Shown piece by piece: positions 27,667-36,572 of a stretch of DNA of 64,000 bases. The DNA comes from Marinoscillum sp965229915. GTDB lineage: Bacteria; Bacteroidota; Bacteroidia; Cytophagales; Cyclobacteriaceae. Under the pieces are notes generated by a model. That model was not told where the DNA came from. It worked only from the letters and a program-made list of their open reading frames with translations, and made no database searches. The stretch spans positions 2,790,001-2,854,000 of the forward strand of contig NZ_CBDDJZ010000001.1 in NCBI RefSeq assembly GCF_965229915.1, in the 5' to 3' direction. The position numbers and the translations under genes were made by a program. Numbering within the stretch: the first letter of the stretch is position 1; every line of letters begins with the position of its first letter.

Positions 27667-27957
27667 GTGACTAAAGCGGATGTGATCAATGAGATATCAG
27701 ATAAGACTGGTATCGACAAAGCGGATGTTCAAGCAACAGTAGAAGCATTTTTTACTACGGTTAAAAATGCGATGGCTGACGGTGATAACATCTACGTGAG
27801 AGGGTTTGGAAGTTTTGTGAATAAGAAAAGAGCGAAGAAGATCGCCCGTAATATCTCTAAGAATACGGCTATAGTAATCGACGAGCACTACGTACCAAGT
27901 TTCAAACCATCAAAAATCTTTACTGAGAAAATTAAAAACAGCTCGAAGCTGAAGTAG
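27667..27957 (+). CDS. HU/IHF-family DNA-binding protein
   Basis: A 96-aa basic protein starting at GTG (VTKADVINEISDKTG). It has the helical dimerisation part, the VRGFGSF turn, and the positively charged beta-arm with KKRAKKIARNISKNT; the tip normally carries a Pro, which is not visible here. It bends and compacts DNA. The start was set by the family's N-terminus. It is the first gene of a plus-strand unit with the TPR protein, the 29-aa protein and RNase G, divergent from mutY. Confidence 0.93.
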   Translation: MTKADVINEISDKTGIDKADVQATVEAFFTTVKNAMADGDNIYVRGFGSFVNKKRAKKIARNISKNTAIVIDEHYVPSFKPSKIFTEKIKNSSKLK

Positions 27958-27962
27958 CTTAG

Positions 27963-28754
27963 ATGAATCGCCAGCAGATTTTTTTGATCGTTGGGGCGGT
28001 ATTAGCAGTCGTTCTGATCTATCAGCTTCCCAGAGTAGTGGTCGAAAACGAAACCACTACAGAAGTAGAGACTCACGACTTCTCCATCACCAGTGAAGAT
28101 GAAGCACGCTTTGCGACTCTAAGACAGCAACTTAAGGAGTCGGAGGAAATAAAAAAAAGTGTTAACTTTGCGGACTCTTTGGCCAGGCTATCGCTGAAGT
28201 ATCAAATGGCAGATAGTGCAGCGAGATATGCACGACTGATTTTGTCATTGGATGGATCACGAGAGGCGGTAGAGAAAGCAGCTTTGATTTACTATCAGGC
28301 ATTTCAGTCGACCACAGATCCTGAAGTGTCAAAAGAGCTGGCATTGAAGGCTAGAGAGAATTTGGAAGATCTGTTGGTAGATGACCCACAGAATACCTTT
28401 TTGAAAAATAAATTGGCCATGACCCTCATGACAACTGAAACCCCAATGGCGGGTGTGCAGATGCTGAGAGAAGTTCTGGCAGCAGAACCGGAAAACAGAG
28501 AAGCTATTCTTAATCTGGGGTTGCTAGCAATTCGTTCAGGACAGTTCGACCGAGCTGAAGAGCGATTTACCAACCTTCTGGAGATTGACTCCACGGACTA
28601 TGAAGCACTCTTCTACTACGGTGTTTCCCTATCTGAGGGCGGCAAAGCAGCTGAGGCCAAAGACGTTTTCGAAAAATTAATCAGTAATTCGGATGCTGAC
28701 CCTGCATTAAAGGCTACTGCATCAAGTTTGATAAAAGAATTAGAAAATATTTAA
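27963..28754 (+). CDS. Membrane-anchored TPR protein
   Basis: A 263-aa protein with one N-terminal membrane helix (IFLIVGAVLAVVLIYQLP) and a soluble part with several tetratricopeptide repeats, clearest as EAILNLGLLAIRSGQFDRAE and ALFYYGVSLSEGGKAAEAK. TPRs mediate protein contacts, so it is probably an inner-membrane scaffold facing the periplasm. Its place five bases after the HU gene and before RNase G indicates cotranscription. Confidence 0.85.
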   Translation: MNRQQIFLIVGAVLAVVLIYQLPRVVVENETTTEVETHDFSITSEDEARFATLRQQLKESEEIKKSVNFADSLARLSLKYQMADSAARYARLILSLDGSREAVEKAALIYYQAFQSTTDPEVSKELALKARENLEDLLVDDPQNTFLKNKLAMTLMTTETPMAGVQMLREVLAAEPENREAILNLGLLAIRSGQFDRAEERFTNLLEIDSTDYEALFYYGVSLSEGGKAAEAKDVFEKLISNSDADPALKATASSLIKELENI

Positions 28755-28774
28755 GTAACTAAAACATTAAGATT

Positions 28775-28864
28775 ATGCCTTGCGGTAAGAAAAGAAAGAG
28801 ACATAAGATTGCTACTCACAAGAGAAAGAAAAGACTGAGAAAGAACAGACACAAGAAGAAGTAA
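28775..28864 (+). CDS. 29-aa highly basic bS22/COX24-like protein
   Basis: A 29-codon frame: it begins MPCGKKRKRHK and ends KNRHKKK, and Lys/Arg/His make up about two thirds of it. Short proteins of this kind (MPxGKKRKRHK...) are conserved in Bacteroidota, often directly before RNase G, and resemble the AURKAIP1/COX24 tail and the mycobacterial ribosomal protein bS22. A ribosomal role is therefore likely but inferred. It lies 20 bases after the TPR gene and is too short for many gene finders. Confidence 0.8.
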   Translation: MPCGKKRKRHKIATHKRKKRLRKNRHKKK

Positions 28865-28890
28865 TTATTTGACATCTAAACTTGAGTGAA

Positions 28891-30441
28891 GTGAGTAATG
28901 AACTAATCATCAACTCAACTCAAAACGGATGTCGGATTGCCCTTCTTAAGAATAAACAACTGGTTGAGTTCCATCACGAAGAAGATGGAAACCAATTCAA
29001 CGTTGGAGACATTTATCTAGGTAGTGTAAAAAAAGTAGTCCAGGGACTCAATGCTGCATTTATTGACATTGGGTACGAAAAGGATGCATTTTTACACTAT
29101 TTGGATTTGGGCCCACAGGTCCAGTCTCTCAATAAATTTACCAAGATCGGCTTGAACAAAAACGTTAGCTGGAAGCTGACGGGGTTCAAACATGAGCCGG
29201 ATATCAACAAGCTTGGTAAAATCAACCAGGTTCTCACCAAAAACCAGAAGATTCTGGTGCAGGTGGTCAAAGAACCAATTTCCACAAAAGGGCCTCGACT
29301 TTCATGCGAGTTGTCAATAGCCGGTAGATACCTGGTGTTGGTGCCGTTTTCCAAAGCGGTGAATGTATCGAAACGTATAGGAGACTCCAACGAACGCAAA
29401 AGGCTGAGCCGTCTCATAAGCTCAATCAAGCCAGAAAACTTTGGAGTAATCATCCGGACTGTTGCTGAAGGGAAAGACGTCAAAGAGCTTGATAAAGATC
29501 TGCGCAACCTGCTTCAAATCTGGGAAGATGGTATAAAAAACCTGAAAGCAGCTAAGCCTCGAGATAAGGTAATCGGTGAAATGAACCGAGCCAATTCTAT
29601 CCTGCGAGATGTATTGAATGAATCTTTCGACAGCATTGTCGTAGATGACAAGACCCTCCATGAGGAGATCAAGCAGTACATTCAGAAAATAGCTCCGGAC
29701 AAAGAGAAATTGCTCAAGCTCTACCAGAGCAAGGTCAAAATCTTTGAATCCTTTAGTGTAGAAAAGCAGCTAAAGACCTCTTTTGGCAAATCAGTGAGCA
29801 TCGCTAATGGTGGCTACCTGATCATAGAACACACCGAGGCACTGCACGTGATCGATGTGAACAGTGGTAACAAGTCTAATCAAGAGGATGATCAGGAGAC
29901 TACTGCTCTAAAAGTGAACCTGGAAGCTGCTGCAGAAGTTGCTCGACAGCTTCGTCTAAGAGATATGGGTGGAATCATCGTGGTGGACTTCATTGATATG
30001 CGCCGGTCGGAGAACCGACGCAAGGTCTATGACCGCATCAAGGAGGAGATGAAGAGCGACCGATCCAAGCACACGGTACTTCCATTGTCTAAGTTTGGTT
30101 TGTTGCAGATCACTCGTCAGCGAGTACGACCTGAATTGAATATAGCCACCCGGGAGGTATGTCCTGCATGTGGTGGAACGGGTCAGATTTCAGCTGCTAT
30201 CTCTATAGCCGATCAGGTGGAGAAGACTCTGGATTACATTCTTACTTCCATGAACGAGAAGAAGATTAACGTGACGCTTCATCCATACTTACATGCCTAT
30301 TTTACCAAAGGAATTTTCTCCAAGCGAGTGAAGTGGTATTTGAAATATCTCAAGTGGGTCAACCTGATTGAGGATAGTTCATTGGCACTGACTGAGTACC
30401 AAGTACTCAACAATCGCGGAGAAATGATTGAAACTAAATAG
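28891..30441 (+). CDS. rng: Ribonuclease E/G family protein
   Basis: A 516-aa protein if read from GTG at 28891 (SNELIINST, the family's usual start); a TTG three codons upstream at 28882 is also possible. It has an S1 RNA-binding domain early (FNVGDIYLGSVKKVVQGLNAAFIDIGY), a catalytic core with HVIDVNSGN and IVVDFIDM (two metal-binding Asp), and the zinc-link CPACGGTG. RNase G matures 16S rRNA and decays mRNA. It closes the HU unit and is followed by a strong terminator. Confidence 0.96.
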   Translation: MSNELIINSTQNGCRIALLKNKQLVEFHHEEDGNQFNVGDIYLGSVKKVVQGLNAAFIDIGYEKDAFLHYLDLGPQVQSLNKFTKIGLNKNVSWKLTGFKHEPDINKLGKINQVLTKNQKILVQVVKEPISTKGPRLSCELSIAGRYLVLVPFSKAVNVSKRIGDSNERKRLSRLISSIKPENFGVIIRTVAEGKDVKELDKDLRNLLQIWEDGIKNLKAAKPRDKVIGEMNRANSILRDVLNESFDSIVVDDKTLHEEIKQYIQKIAPDKEKLLKLYQSKVKIFESFSVEKQLKTSFGKSVSIANGGYLIIEHTEALHVIDVNSGNKSNQEDDQETTALKVNLEAAAEVARQLRLRDMGGIIVVDFIDMRRSENRRKVYDRIKEEMKSDRSKHTVLPLSKFGLLQITRQRVRPELNIATREVCPACGGTGQISAAISIADQVEKTLDYILTSMNEKKINVTLHPYLHAYFTKGIFSKRVKWYLKYLKWVNLIEDSSLALTEYQVLNNRGEMIETK

Positions 30442-30460
30442 AGAAGATAATACTATAGAG

Positions 30461-30494
30461 AAAACCCATTCACTTGATTGTGGATGGGTTTTTT
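30461..30494. terminator. Strong bidirectional terminator after rng
   Basis: AAAACCCATTCAC (30461-30473) pairs with GTGGATGGGTTTT (30480-30492) around TTGATT, with one G-T pair. A T run follows on the plus strand and an A run precedes it. It also faces the stop of the PorT-like gene on the minus strand. Confidence 0.88.
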
Positions 30495-30500
30495 ATTGAT

Positions 30501-31160
30501 TTAGAACTTAATTCCGATATCTAAAGATACGAGCGTACTACGGAGAAAGAGTTCTTCCTGGAAACCGAAAGTCTCGGTTTTGATCACATTGGCCAAGCCT
30601 CGCTGGTAAGTAAACCCTGCAAACAAGGTGGTGTTGATACCGGCCCGGTATTCTGCACCTCCGCCAAATAGGATGGTAGCGTCGATGGTTCTAAATTCTT
30701 CAATGAGGTCATAGTCTTCTTCCAGAGGTTCACTAAACACTTTGATTTCTGGAGCCATTCCTACCTGGAAGTATATACGAGTATCCGGCTGAATTTCATT
30801 GGTAAACAATTTAAGAGAAATAGGAACCTGCAGGTAGTTGAGTCTATACTCCTCAATGTTGTTCTTGGTATAGTTGGCACTTGGCTGATCCTGCTCTTCA
30901 CTCACCTGGAACCCAACATATTTGGGAACGAAAACCAATCCGGTGCTTAGAAAATAAGTTTCGGTGAGTTCATGATCGTAAATCAGGCCAATAGAAAACT
31001 TAAATGTGTTATTGTATGGCTCCACATCATAGAGTGAGTCAATGAGAGAAACCCTGTTCGAGGAAATCGCTGGAGAAAACTTAAGACCGAGTTTGGATTG
31101 TGCGCTGGCATATTGAAAACTCAAAACAATCATTACCAGAAGTACTAAAATCTTTCTCAT
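30501..31160 (-). CDS. PorT-like outer-membrane beta-barrel protein
   Basis: A 219-aa protein with a signal peptide (FQYASAQS) and alternating amphipathic strands such as GLKFSPAISSN, YFLSTGLVFVPKYVGF and NYLQVPISLKLF, ending in the terminal aromatic residue typical of outer-membrane barrels (GIKF). It fits the PorT / OMP_b-brl_2 families. PorT proper is linked to type IX secretion; this one could be a paralogue. It is transcribed divergently from gldB. Confidence 0.82.
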   Translation of the reverse strand: MRKILVLLVMIVLSFQYASAQSKLGLKFSPAISSNRVSLIDSLYDVEPYNNTFKFSIGLIYDHELTETYFLSTGLVFVPKYVGFQVSEEQDQPSANYTKNNIEEYRLNYLQVPISLKLFTNEIQPDTRIYFQVGMAPEIKVFSEPLEEDYDLIEEFRTIDATILFGGGAEYRAGINTTLFAGFTYQRGLANVIKTETFGFQEELFLRSTLVSLDIGIKF

Positions 31161-31215
31161 GCGGTTCTATTTAAAATCCTGACTCGTGGAATCCTCATGG
31201 ACTCCATAGAAGTGC

Positions 31216-31223
31216 TAAATTTG
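31216..31223 (+). promoter_or_regulatory. -7 promoter element of gldB
   Basis: TAAATTTG is an exact TAnnTTTG match, 20 bases before the gldB ATG. No clear TTTG box is seen upstream. Confidence 0.45.
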
Positions 31224-31243
31224 ACAGCTTAAAATTAAGACCT

Positions 31244-32230
31244 ATGCGTTCAGTAATCATAATGATTTTTGGCCTTTTATTTATTGGTTGTGGTGATGAT
31301 GCTTGTCAGCATGATAATGATGTGGTAGCACAGCCGGTGGACATTGAGGTTGGTCGGCTGGAAGAGCGACTCTTTTCGTCCAAATCAGTAGAAGAAATAG
31401 AAAGCTTTCTTGATGCAAACCAAAGCGTGGCGGATATTTTTCTGGACGCCCAACAATACCCATCTAATACCATTTTAGCCGAAAAGCTCATGACGCTTGT
31501 TCAAAATCCGGGAATGGATACACTGTATCAGGAGGCATCTGCGGAGTTTGCTAGCATCAATGAAATGGTAACGGAACTGGAGTTGGCCTTTGGGAAGCTG
31601 CAAGCGATCTATCCAGAAACTAAGACTCCACGGTTAGAAACAATCGTTACTGGTTTGTACAAAGACATTTACATTACTGACACCTTGATTGTGGTCGGGT
31701 TGGATTTTTTTATCGGTGATGAAGCCACGTACAAACCACAGCAGATCCCTTATTATATTTTGAGCAGGTATGACAAAGAGCATCTGTCGAGCATCATTGT
31801 TAAGTACCTCTCTGGCCAGCTGGTTCTACCAGGGAAAAAGCCAACCCTGCTTTCTGAAATGATCGATTTTGGGAAAACCTACTATCTGGCCCAAAGGCTG
31901 CTGCCGTGCACGCCGGATTCCATTTTGCTTGGCTATACGCCACAAGACATGGAGCTGATCAATGACAATGAAGCGGTGATCTGGGCCACATTGCTGGAAA
32001 ACCAAATTCTCTACGAAACCAGCCACATTACCAAAAGAAAGTTCCTGGGTGAGCGACCAAACATCTATGAAATCAACCAGAAATGCCCGGGAAGAGTTGG
32101 AGCATGGGTTGGCTGGCAGATAGTCAATAGTTACATGGAGAAGAATGACGTAGATATCAACTCGTTGCTAATGGAGACCGACAATGAAAAGATTTTTATG
32201 CAGTCAGGATATAAACCTCAGAGTCGCTGA
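31244..32230 (+). CDS. gldB: Gliding motility lipoprotein GldB
   Basis: A 328-aa lipoprotein (LLFIGCGDD, Cys16). The body matches GldB: an early VDIEVGRLEERLF, LDFFIGDEATYKP, IIVKYLSGQLVLPGKKPTLL, and a C-terminal zone with GRVGAWVGWQIV. GldB is required for gliding in Flavobacterium and sits in the cell envelope. The gene is not next to other gld genes, apart from gldE-gldD 5 kb away on the other strand. Its last 35 bases overlap the convergent glycosyltransferase gene. Confidence 0.93.
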   Translation: MRSVIIMIFGLLFIGCGDDACQHDNDVVAQPVDIEVGRLEERLFSSKSVEEIESFLDANQSVADIFLDAQQYPSNTILAEKLMTLVQNPGMDTLYQEASAEFASINEMVTELELAFGKLQAIYPETKTPRLETIVTGLYKDIYITDTLIVVGLDFFIGDEATYKPQQIPYYILSRYDKEHLSSIIVKYLSGQLVLPGKKPTLLSEMIDFGKTYYLAQRLLPCTPDSILLGYTPQDMELINDNEAVIWATLLENQILYETSHITKRKFLGERPNIYEINQKCPGRVGAWVGWQIVNSYMEKNDVDINSLLMETDNEKIFMQSGYKPQSR

Positions 32231-33401
32231 CACTGAGGTGCTTCTCATTGTTGAGGATTTTCAGCAGCTTGTTTACTTGTAGTTCTTTGCTGTAGTAGGA
32301 TTCGGCGAGTGCTCTACTTTGTTTCTGATATTGCTGGAGTAGTATTGGGTCCTGGATGAACACCTTAAGTTTTCGAATAAACTCCATCGCGTCCGATGGG
32401 TCGTGGTAAAAGCCACATTTGTTTCTTTCTACTAAAGTGCGAATCCATCCACCAAAATTCATCACGATCAATTTGCCTGCAGCCAACCCATCAAAAAATT
32501 TATTTGGACTACCGGTTGATAGGATTTCCAGGTTTTTGAATGAGACGTAAACCGCATCTTGAGTTTCCAGTTCTTCTTTCACCTGCTCCGCATTTCCAAA
32601 TGGAATGACACGGACGTTGGTAAATCTTTTAGTAGCTTTTTTAATGGTGTCGTACTCTTTACCGTCACCCATAAGGGTAAATTCAACAGGAACCTTTAAC
32701 TCAAGACAGGTTTTGGCCACCGAGAGTAACGCATTCAACCCATTGGCTGGACCAAACGTACCAAAGTACCCGACTTTCAATGGGTTGTCAGTACTGAACT
32801 GCTGAATTTTTCTGGTAGCCTCATAGAAATCAGTATCGGCAAAATTGGTGACTACATGAACCTTGGTCTCCGGCGCTGTTACTTCTATGTAGTTGCGGAT
32901 GGCTGGTGATAATGCGATAACTTTTTGTGCCTCGAAGTAGCATTTTTTTTCAAACTGGTAAAGGAATCGCTTTAAAAATTCGTTTCTAACCGCGCCCATT
33001 TTGATTGGGGCTTCCGGCCACAAATCGCCTACTTCGAAGTAATAAGGGATATTTAATCTGGATTTGGCATGCATGGCTATAAGGCCGGTGGTAAGCGGAG
33101 TAGTCATGACGTAGGCCAGATCGAATCGCTGAGATAGTTGATTGATCAATTGTTTTGATTTCCAAACGAACCGGAGAAAAGCCCAAACCCTTCTGACAAA
33201 CCCAAATTCATTCCGATAAGGAATTTTGAAATAGTGTATCTGGATACCATCTAGCTCCTCTCTGCCAGACTTATTATTGTGTCCAGAAAGCATCAATACT
33301 TCATGGCCAGCATTAGCCAATCCTTTGGCCAGGTGGTAAGAGCGGACACATCCACCTTCATCAGGTGTTTTGAAATACTGATGTACATATAATATCTTCA
33401 T
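32196..33401 (-). CDS. Group 4-type glycosyltransferase
   Basis: A 401-aa cytoplasmic GT-B enzyme with the N-terminal Rossmann half (ILYVHQYFKTPDEGGCVRS, similar to WbuB-like enzymes). The C-terminal donor-binding half contains KVGYFGTFGPANGLNALL, FTLMGDGKEYD and the STGSPNKFFDGLAAGKLIV motif that binds the nucleotide sugar. It probably adds a sugar to a surface polysaccharide or lipid. No polysaccharide cluster is around it. The 3' end overlaps gldB. Confidence 0.93.
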   Translation of the reverse strand: MKILYVHQYFKTPDEGGCVRSYHLAKGLANAGHEVLMLSGHNNKSGREELDGIQIHYFKIPYRNEFGFVRRVWAFLRFVWKSKQLINQLSQRFDLAYVMTTPLTTGLIAMHAKSRLNIPYYFEVGDLWPEAPIKMGAVRNEFLKRFLYQFEKKCYFEAQKVIALSPAIRNYIEVTAPETKVHVVTNFADTDFYEATRKIQQFSTDNPLKVGYFGTFGPANGLNALLSVAKTCLELKVPVEFTLMGDGKEYDTIKKATKRFTNVRVIPFGNAEQVKEELETQDAVYVSFKNLEILSTGSPNKFFDGLAAGKLIVMNFGGWIRTLVERNKCGFYHDPSDAMEFIRKLKVFIQDPILLQQYQKQSRALAESYYSKELQVNKLLKILNNEKHLSVSDSEVYILTA

Positions 33402-33503
33402 ACCAAGGTGAGCTACTACTTTACCTTATAAAGATGGGAACAGAATTTTTGGTTTGATAATTTCGTTGATAGTTTTCGACGTAGACATCAAATATTCACT
33501 CTT

Positions 33504-35060
33504 TTGCGATATATCCTTCTTTGTATATGGTGTACATTCCCGCTTTCAGTGGTCAAAGCGCAGCTATCGGATGCCGAATATGTTTATCAGTCAGCAAAAC
33601 ACAGCACGGTTTCTACCTATTCCCCAGATGAAATCTACGAGCATTTGGTGTTGGCTTCAAACTTCTCCAAGGAGACGGTCCAGCAAATTCCATTTACAGA
33701 TAGAAGAATCATTCGTATAGACCTGGTTTACACTACTTTCAGAGAGAGCGACCAGTTTGATCAGAGGCAACTGGACTTAGCCAGACTTCAGGCCCTTATT
33801 GGAATTAATCCACGCATAGTTGAGAATCAGTTTTTCGAGTGGAACATTATTGGCCAGACAGGGTGTGGCTCTTCATCTCAGTGTGGAAAGTTCTTTCATG
33901 GTTTTGTCATTTACTATGAAGACTACTTCACCAAAGAAACCACGAGGCAGGAAATAGATAGCATCCAATCCGAGCTGAGGGAGCTGAATCGGTTGATCGT
34001 GAAAAACCAGGAGAGCCTTCAAATCAATTATGACCGGATTGATTGCCTCTATCCAGAGTCAAATTACTCGAGTGAATACCTCACTGATCGGCTAGACAAG
34101 CTCTACAGATGTAACGAAGACTATAAAGGTCGGGTGTTTTTCGAAGCAGACATGGACTACAAAGGCAGGCCGACCAATGTGTTGGTGAAAGGATCCTTGT
34201 TTCCATGTCCGAATGATTTGGCTAAGCGACTGCAGTATGTTTTGCAATGGAATCGGGGTATTGTCATTGGGCGCAAGCAGTATGGTGTAAAGGCCAAAGG
34301 CTATGTCAGTTTTCCACTGCGTGGAGAAAGTGTAAACATTACCGGGTTTGAAATACCTGAAAACCTGATCAAAGAATACCAAATGCTGCAGCAATACTCC
34401 CAATGCGTGGCTTATGACATGGATACATCTTTTGCTGAATTGATTCCGAAAGTAGAGAAGCGTGTAGTAGCCAAAACACTCCAGCGCAACCAGTGGAACC
34501 CTGAACTGTATGTAGTAGATGTCACTGCTAGCATGTATCCGTTTACCGCGGATTTGCTGAAATGGCTCAAGTTGAAGAATGATAGCATCCCGAAGCACTA
34601 CGTATTTTTCAATGATGGAAATGATAAGCCCACCAACCAAAAAGTAATTGGTCAGACGGGAGGGCTCTATTATGCATATACTTCATCGTTTGAAGAAGTC
34701 AGGACTGAAATGTTTGAAGCCATGCGTAATGGAGGCGGAGGAGATTTGCCAGAAAATAACTTTGAAGCCCTGATGGCTGGAATGAACCAAGCCCGGCCGA
34801 CTGGAGAGATTGTCATGATAGCCGATAATTATTCGTTTCCTCGAGATGAGGCTATGCTGGCAAGGTTTACGGGGAATCTACGAATCATTCTTTGTCATAC
34901 AGATAAGGGAATCAATACAGACTATCTGACGCTGGCCCGGAAATACGGCTTCACCCTTCATACATTGGATACAGATATCGAAGACTTGAGCAAGACTCGT
35001 ATTTCCATTGAAAATATCAACTACCAGTTTCAGGATGGCAAGTATTATCGGATGAGGTAG
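33504..35060 (+). CDS. Exported protein with a von Willebrand A-like domain
   Basis: A 518-aa protein with a signal peptide (FPLSVVKAQ). The first 300 residues contain a Cys-rich patch (GCGSSSQCGKFF) and have no domain I recognise. The C-terminal 180 residues read like a VWA domain: LYVVDVTASMYPF is a MIDAS-type DxTxS metal motif, followed by VFFNDGN and IVMIADNY strands. Such proteins bind partners through a divalent metal. An N-terminal TonB-like stretch may be present (FEADMDYKGRPTNVLVKG), but this is weak. It stands alone. Confidence 0.72.
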   Translation: MRYILLCIWCTFPLSVVKAQLSDAEYVYQSAKHSTVSTYSPDEIYEHLVLASNFSKETVQQIPFTDRRIIRIDLVYTTFRESDQFDQRQLDLARLQALIGINPRIVENQFFEWNIIGQTGCGSSSQCGKFFHGFVIYYEDYFTKETTRQEIDSIQSELRELNRLIVKNQESLQINYDRIDCLYPESNYSSEYLTDRLDKLYRCNEDYKGRVFFEADMDYKGRPTNVLVKGSLFPCPNDLAKRLQYVLQWNRGIVIGRKQYGVKAKGYVSFPLRGESVNITGFEIPENLIKEYQMLQQYSQCVAYDMDTSFAELIPKVEKRVVAKTLQRNQWNPELYVVDVTASMYPFTADLLKWLKLKNDSIPKHYVFFNDGNDKPTNQKVIGQTGGLYYAYTSSFEEVRTEMFEAMRNGGGGDLPENNFEALMAGMNQARPTGEIVMIADNYSFPRDEAMLARFTGNLRIILCHTDKGINTDYLTLARKYGFTLHTLDTDIEDLSKTRISIENINYQFQDGKYYRMR

Positions 35061-35079
35061 CGACCATGGCTTGATGAGT

Positions 35080-36480
35080 TCATCTTTCATTTGTTGTGAC
35101 AGAATGCAGTAATTTGATCAATTGGTCAACCATGTATTCGACATCAGCCGCTGTTCTCTCCGGATTTCCAAAATAGGTCCGTAAATAGGTTTTTCCATAG
35201 AGCTTAGTACCTGTTAAAAAGATGCTGCCATCTTTTTCTACTTTACTTAACAATTCGACATTTAGCTTTTCAGCAATGGATTCATCATCGCCTTTTGCTC
35301 GGAAACAGAGAATGGACAAGTCATGGAATGGAACCACCTCAAAACCCTTTTCTGTAAGTGCCTTAGCGAATAATGCAGTATGATGAATGTCTTGCTGGAT
35401 CAACTCTGTCAGCTTTTTAGCACCATAATATTTCAGCGTAAACCACACTTTCAGTGCTCTGAATTCTTTGGACAGTTCAATGGTGTGCTCCGAGGATTCC
35501 CACCGTGCTTCCGCATTTTCGGTCATTAAGTAATTGGGAGCAAAATGAATGGCTTTGGGAATTTCCCGAACCAAAACACAGCTTGCTTCGAAGGGGACGT
35601 ACATCCATTTGTGTGGATTCACGATGATTGAATCAGCTAGTTCGACTCCATTGAATTTTTCTTTTAGCTCTGAGATTCGGATTGCAGGCAATCCATAAGC
35701 TCCATCCACATGATACCACACCTTATATTTCTTGGCCAACAGGCCAAGTGCTGCGAGATCATCAATGGATCCCGTGTTGGTGGTGCCCGCATTTCCCACA
35801 ATAGCCAGCGGCTGAAGGCCTGAACGTATGTCTTCTTTTACGGCCTGTTCAAGTAAGTCCACACGAATTTGGAATTGCTCATTGACAGGAATCTTTCTAA
35901 GATAACTCCGCCCCAGCCCCAGAAAAACCATCGCTCGCTCGATGCTGCTGTGCGTTTCCTCTGAGCAATAAACCGTAAAGGGCTTTTGACCATATAACCC
36001 GTGATGTTCTCTTTCTGGAAACTTGCTGGCCATGGCAAAATGCAAGGCCATTAGGTTGGACATGGAGCCTCCAGAAGTGAGAACTCCCTTTTTGTGATTT
36101 GCAAGCAAGCAAAAATCACTGACCCATTTTACTACCAGCTGCTCGAGTTCAGCGGCAATTGGGGAGTTATTCCACTTGAGGCCGTTTTGGTTGAGGTACC
36201 CTTTGATCAGTTCGGCAATGGCACCAACGGGGTTTCCACTACCAGTAATGTAGGCCGCATAGTTTGGGCTTTTATTGTGGTTGAGATAAGGAGCGATTTT
36301 CTGTTCAAAATCATCCATCAATGTATCAAAAGATAGGGAGTGAATGGGTAGGGCCTCTGTAATCGTTTGCTTGACTTGCCTAGGATCATTGCTTTTTAGA
36401 ACGGGTAAATCGTCTTCGTTTAGTCGTAGCAAGCTATCCACTGCCTGGATCACATGGGTTTTGAAGTCACTGGGTTTCAT
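35080..36480 (-). CDS. PLP-dependent group II decarboxylase
   Basis: A 466-aa enzyme of the aspartate-aminotransferase fold. The PLP lysine is in NPHKWMYVPFE, the cofactor-binding Asp in YHVDGAYGLP, and GVLTSGGSMSNLMAL holds the phosphate. This is the pattern of aromatic-L-amino-acid / tyrosine / diaminobutyrate decarboxylases. The substrate cannot be set from sequence; there is no amine pathway nearby. Its promoter region is shared with the divergent DUF2911 gene. Confidence 0.92.
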   Translation of the reverse strand: MKPSDFKTHVIQAVDSLLRLNEDDLPVLKSNDPRQVKQTITEALPIHSLSFDTLMDDFEQKIAPYLNHNKSPNYAAYITGSGNPVGAIAELIKGYLNQNGLKWNNSPIAAELEQLVVKWVSDFCLLANHKKGVLTSGGSMSNLMALHFAMASKFPEREHHGLYGQKPFTVYCSEETHSSIERAMVFLGLGRSYLRKIPVNEQFQIRVDLLEQAVKEDIRSGLQPLAIVGNAGTTNTGSIDDLAALGLLAKKYKVWYHVDGAYGLPAIRISELKEKFNGVELADSIIVNPHKWMYVPFEASCVLVREIPKAIHFAPNYLMTENAEARWESSEHTIELSKEFRALKVWFTLKYYGAKKLTELIQQDIHHTALFAKALTEKGFEVVPFHDLSILCFRAKGDDESIAEKLNVELLSKVEKDGSIFLTGTKLYGKTYLRTYFGNPERTAADVEYMVDQLIKLLHSVTTNER

Positions 36481-36524
36481 TGTTGCATTTTATTGATACA
36501 CAAGGTTGGCAATTTGTCATCCTA

Positions 36525-36543
36525 CAAACAAACCATTTGTTTG
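36525..36543. promoter_or_regulatory. Perfect inverted repeat in the divergent promoter region
   Basis: CAAACAAA-CCA-TTTGTTTG is a perfect 8-base inverted repeat midway between the decarboxylase (minus) and DUF2911 (plus) starts. The right arm contains TTTG (36536-36539), 17 bases before TACAATTT (36557-36564), so it may overlap the -33 box of the DUF2911 promoter as an operator would. Confidence 0.4.
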
Positions 36544-36572
36544 GTAGTTCTTACCTTACAATTTAAAACGAT

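Noticed and set aside
34092..34640. 182-codon minus-strand frame
   Set aside because: It is fully contained in the VWA-protein gene on the other strand, has no start context and no domain.
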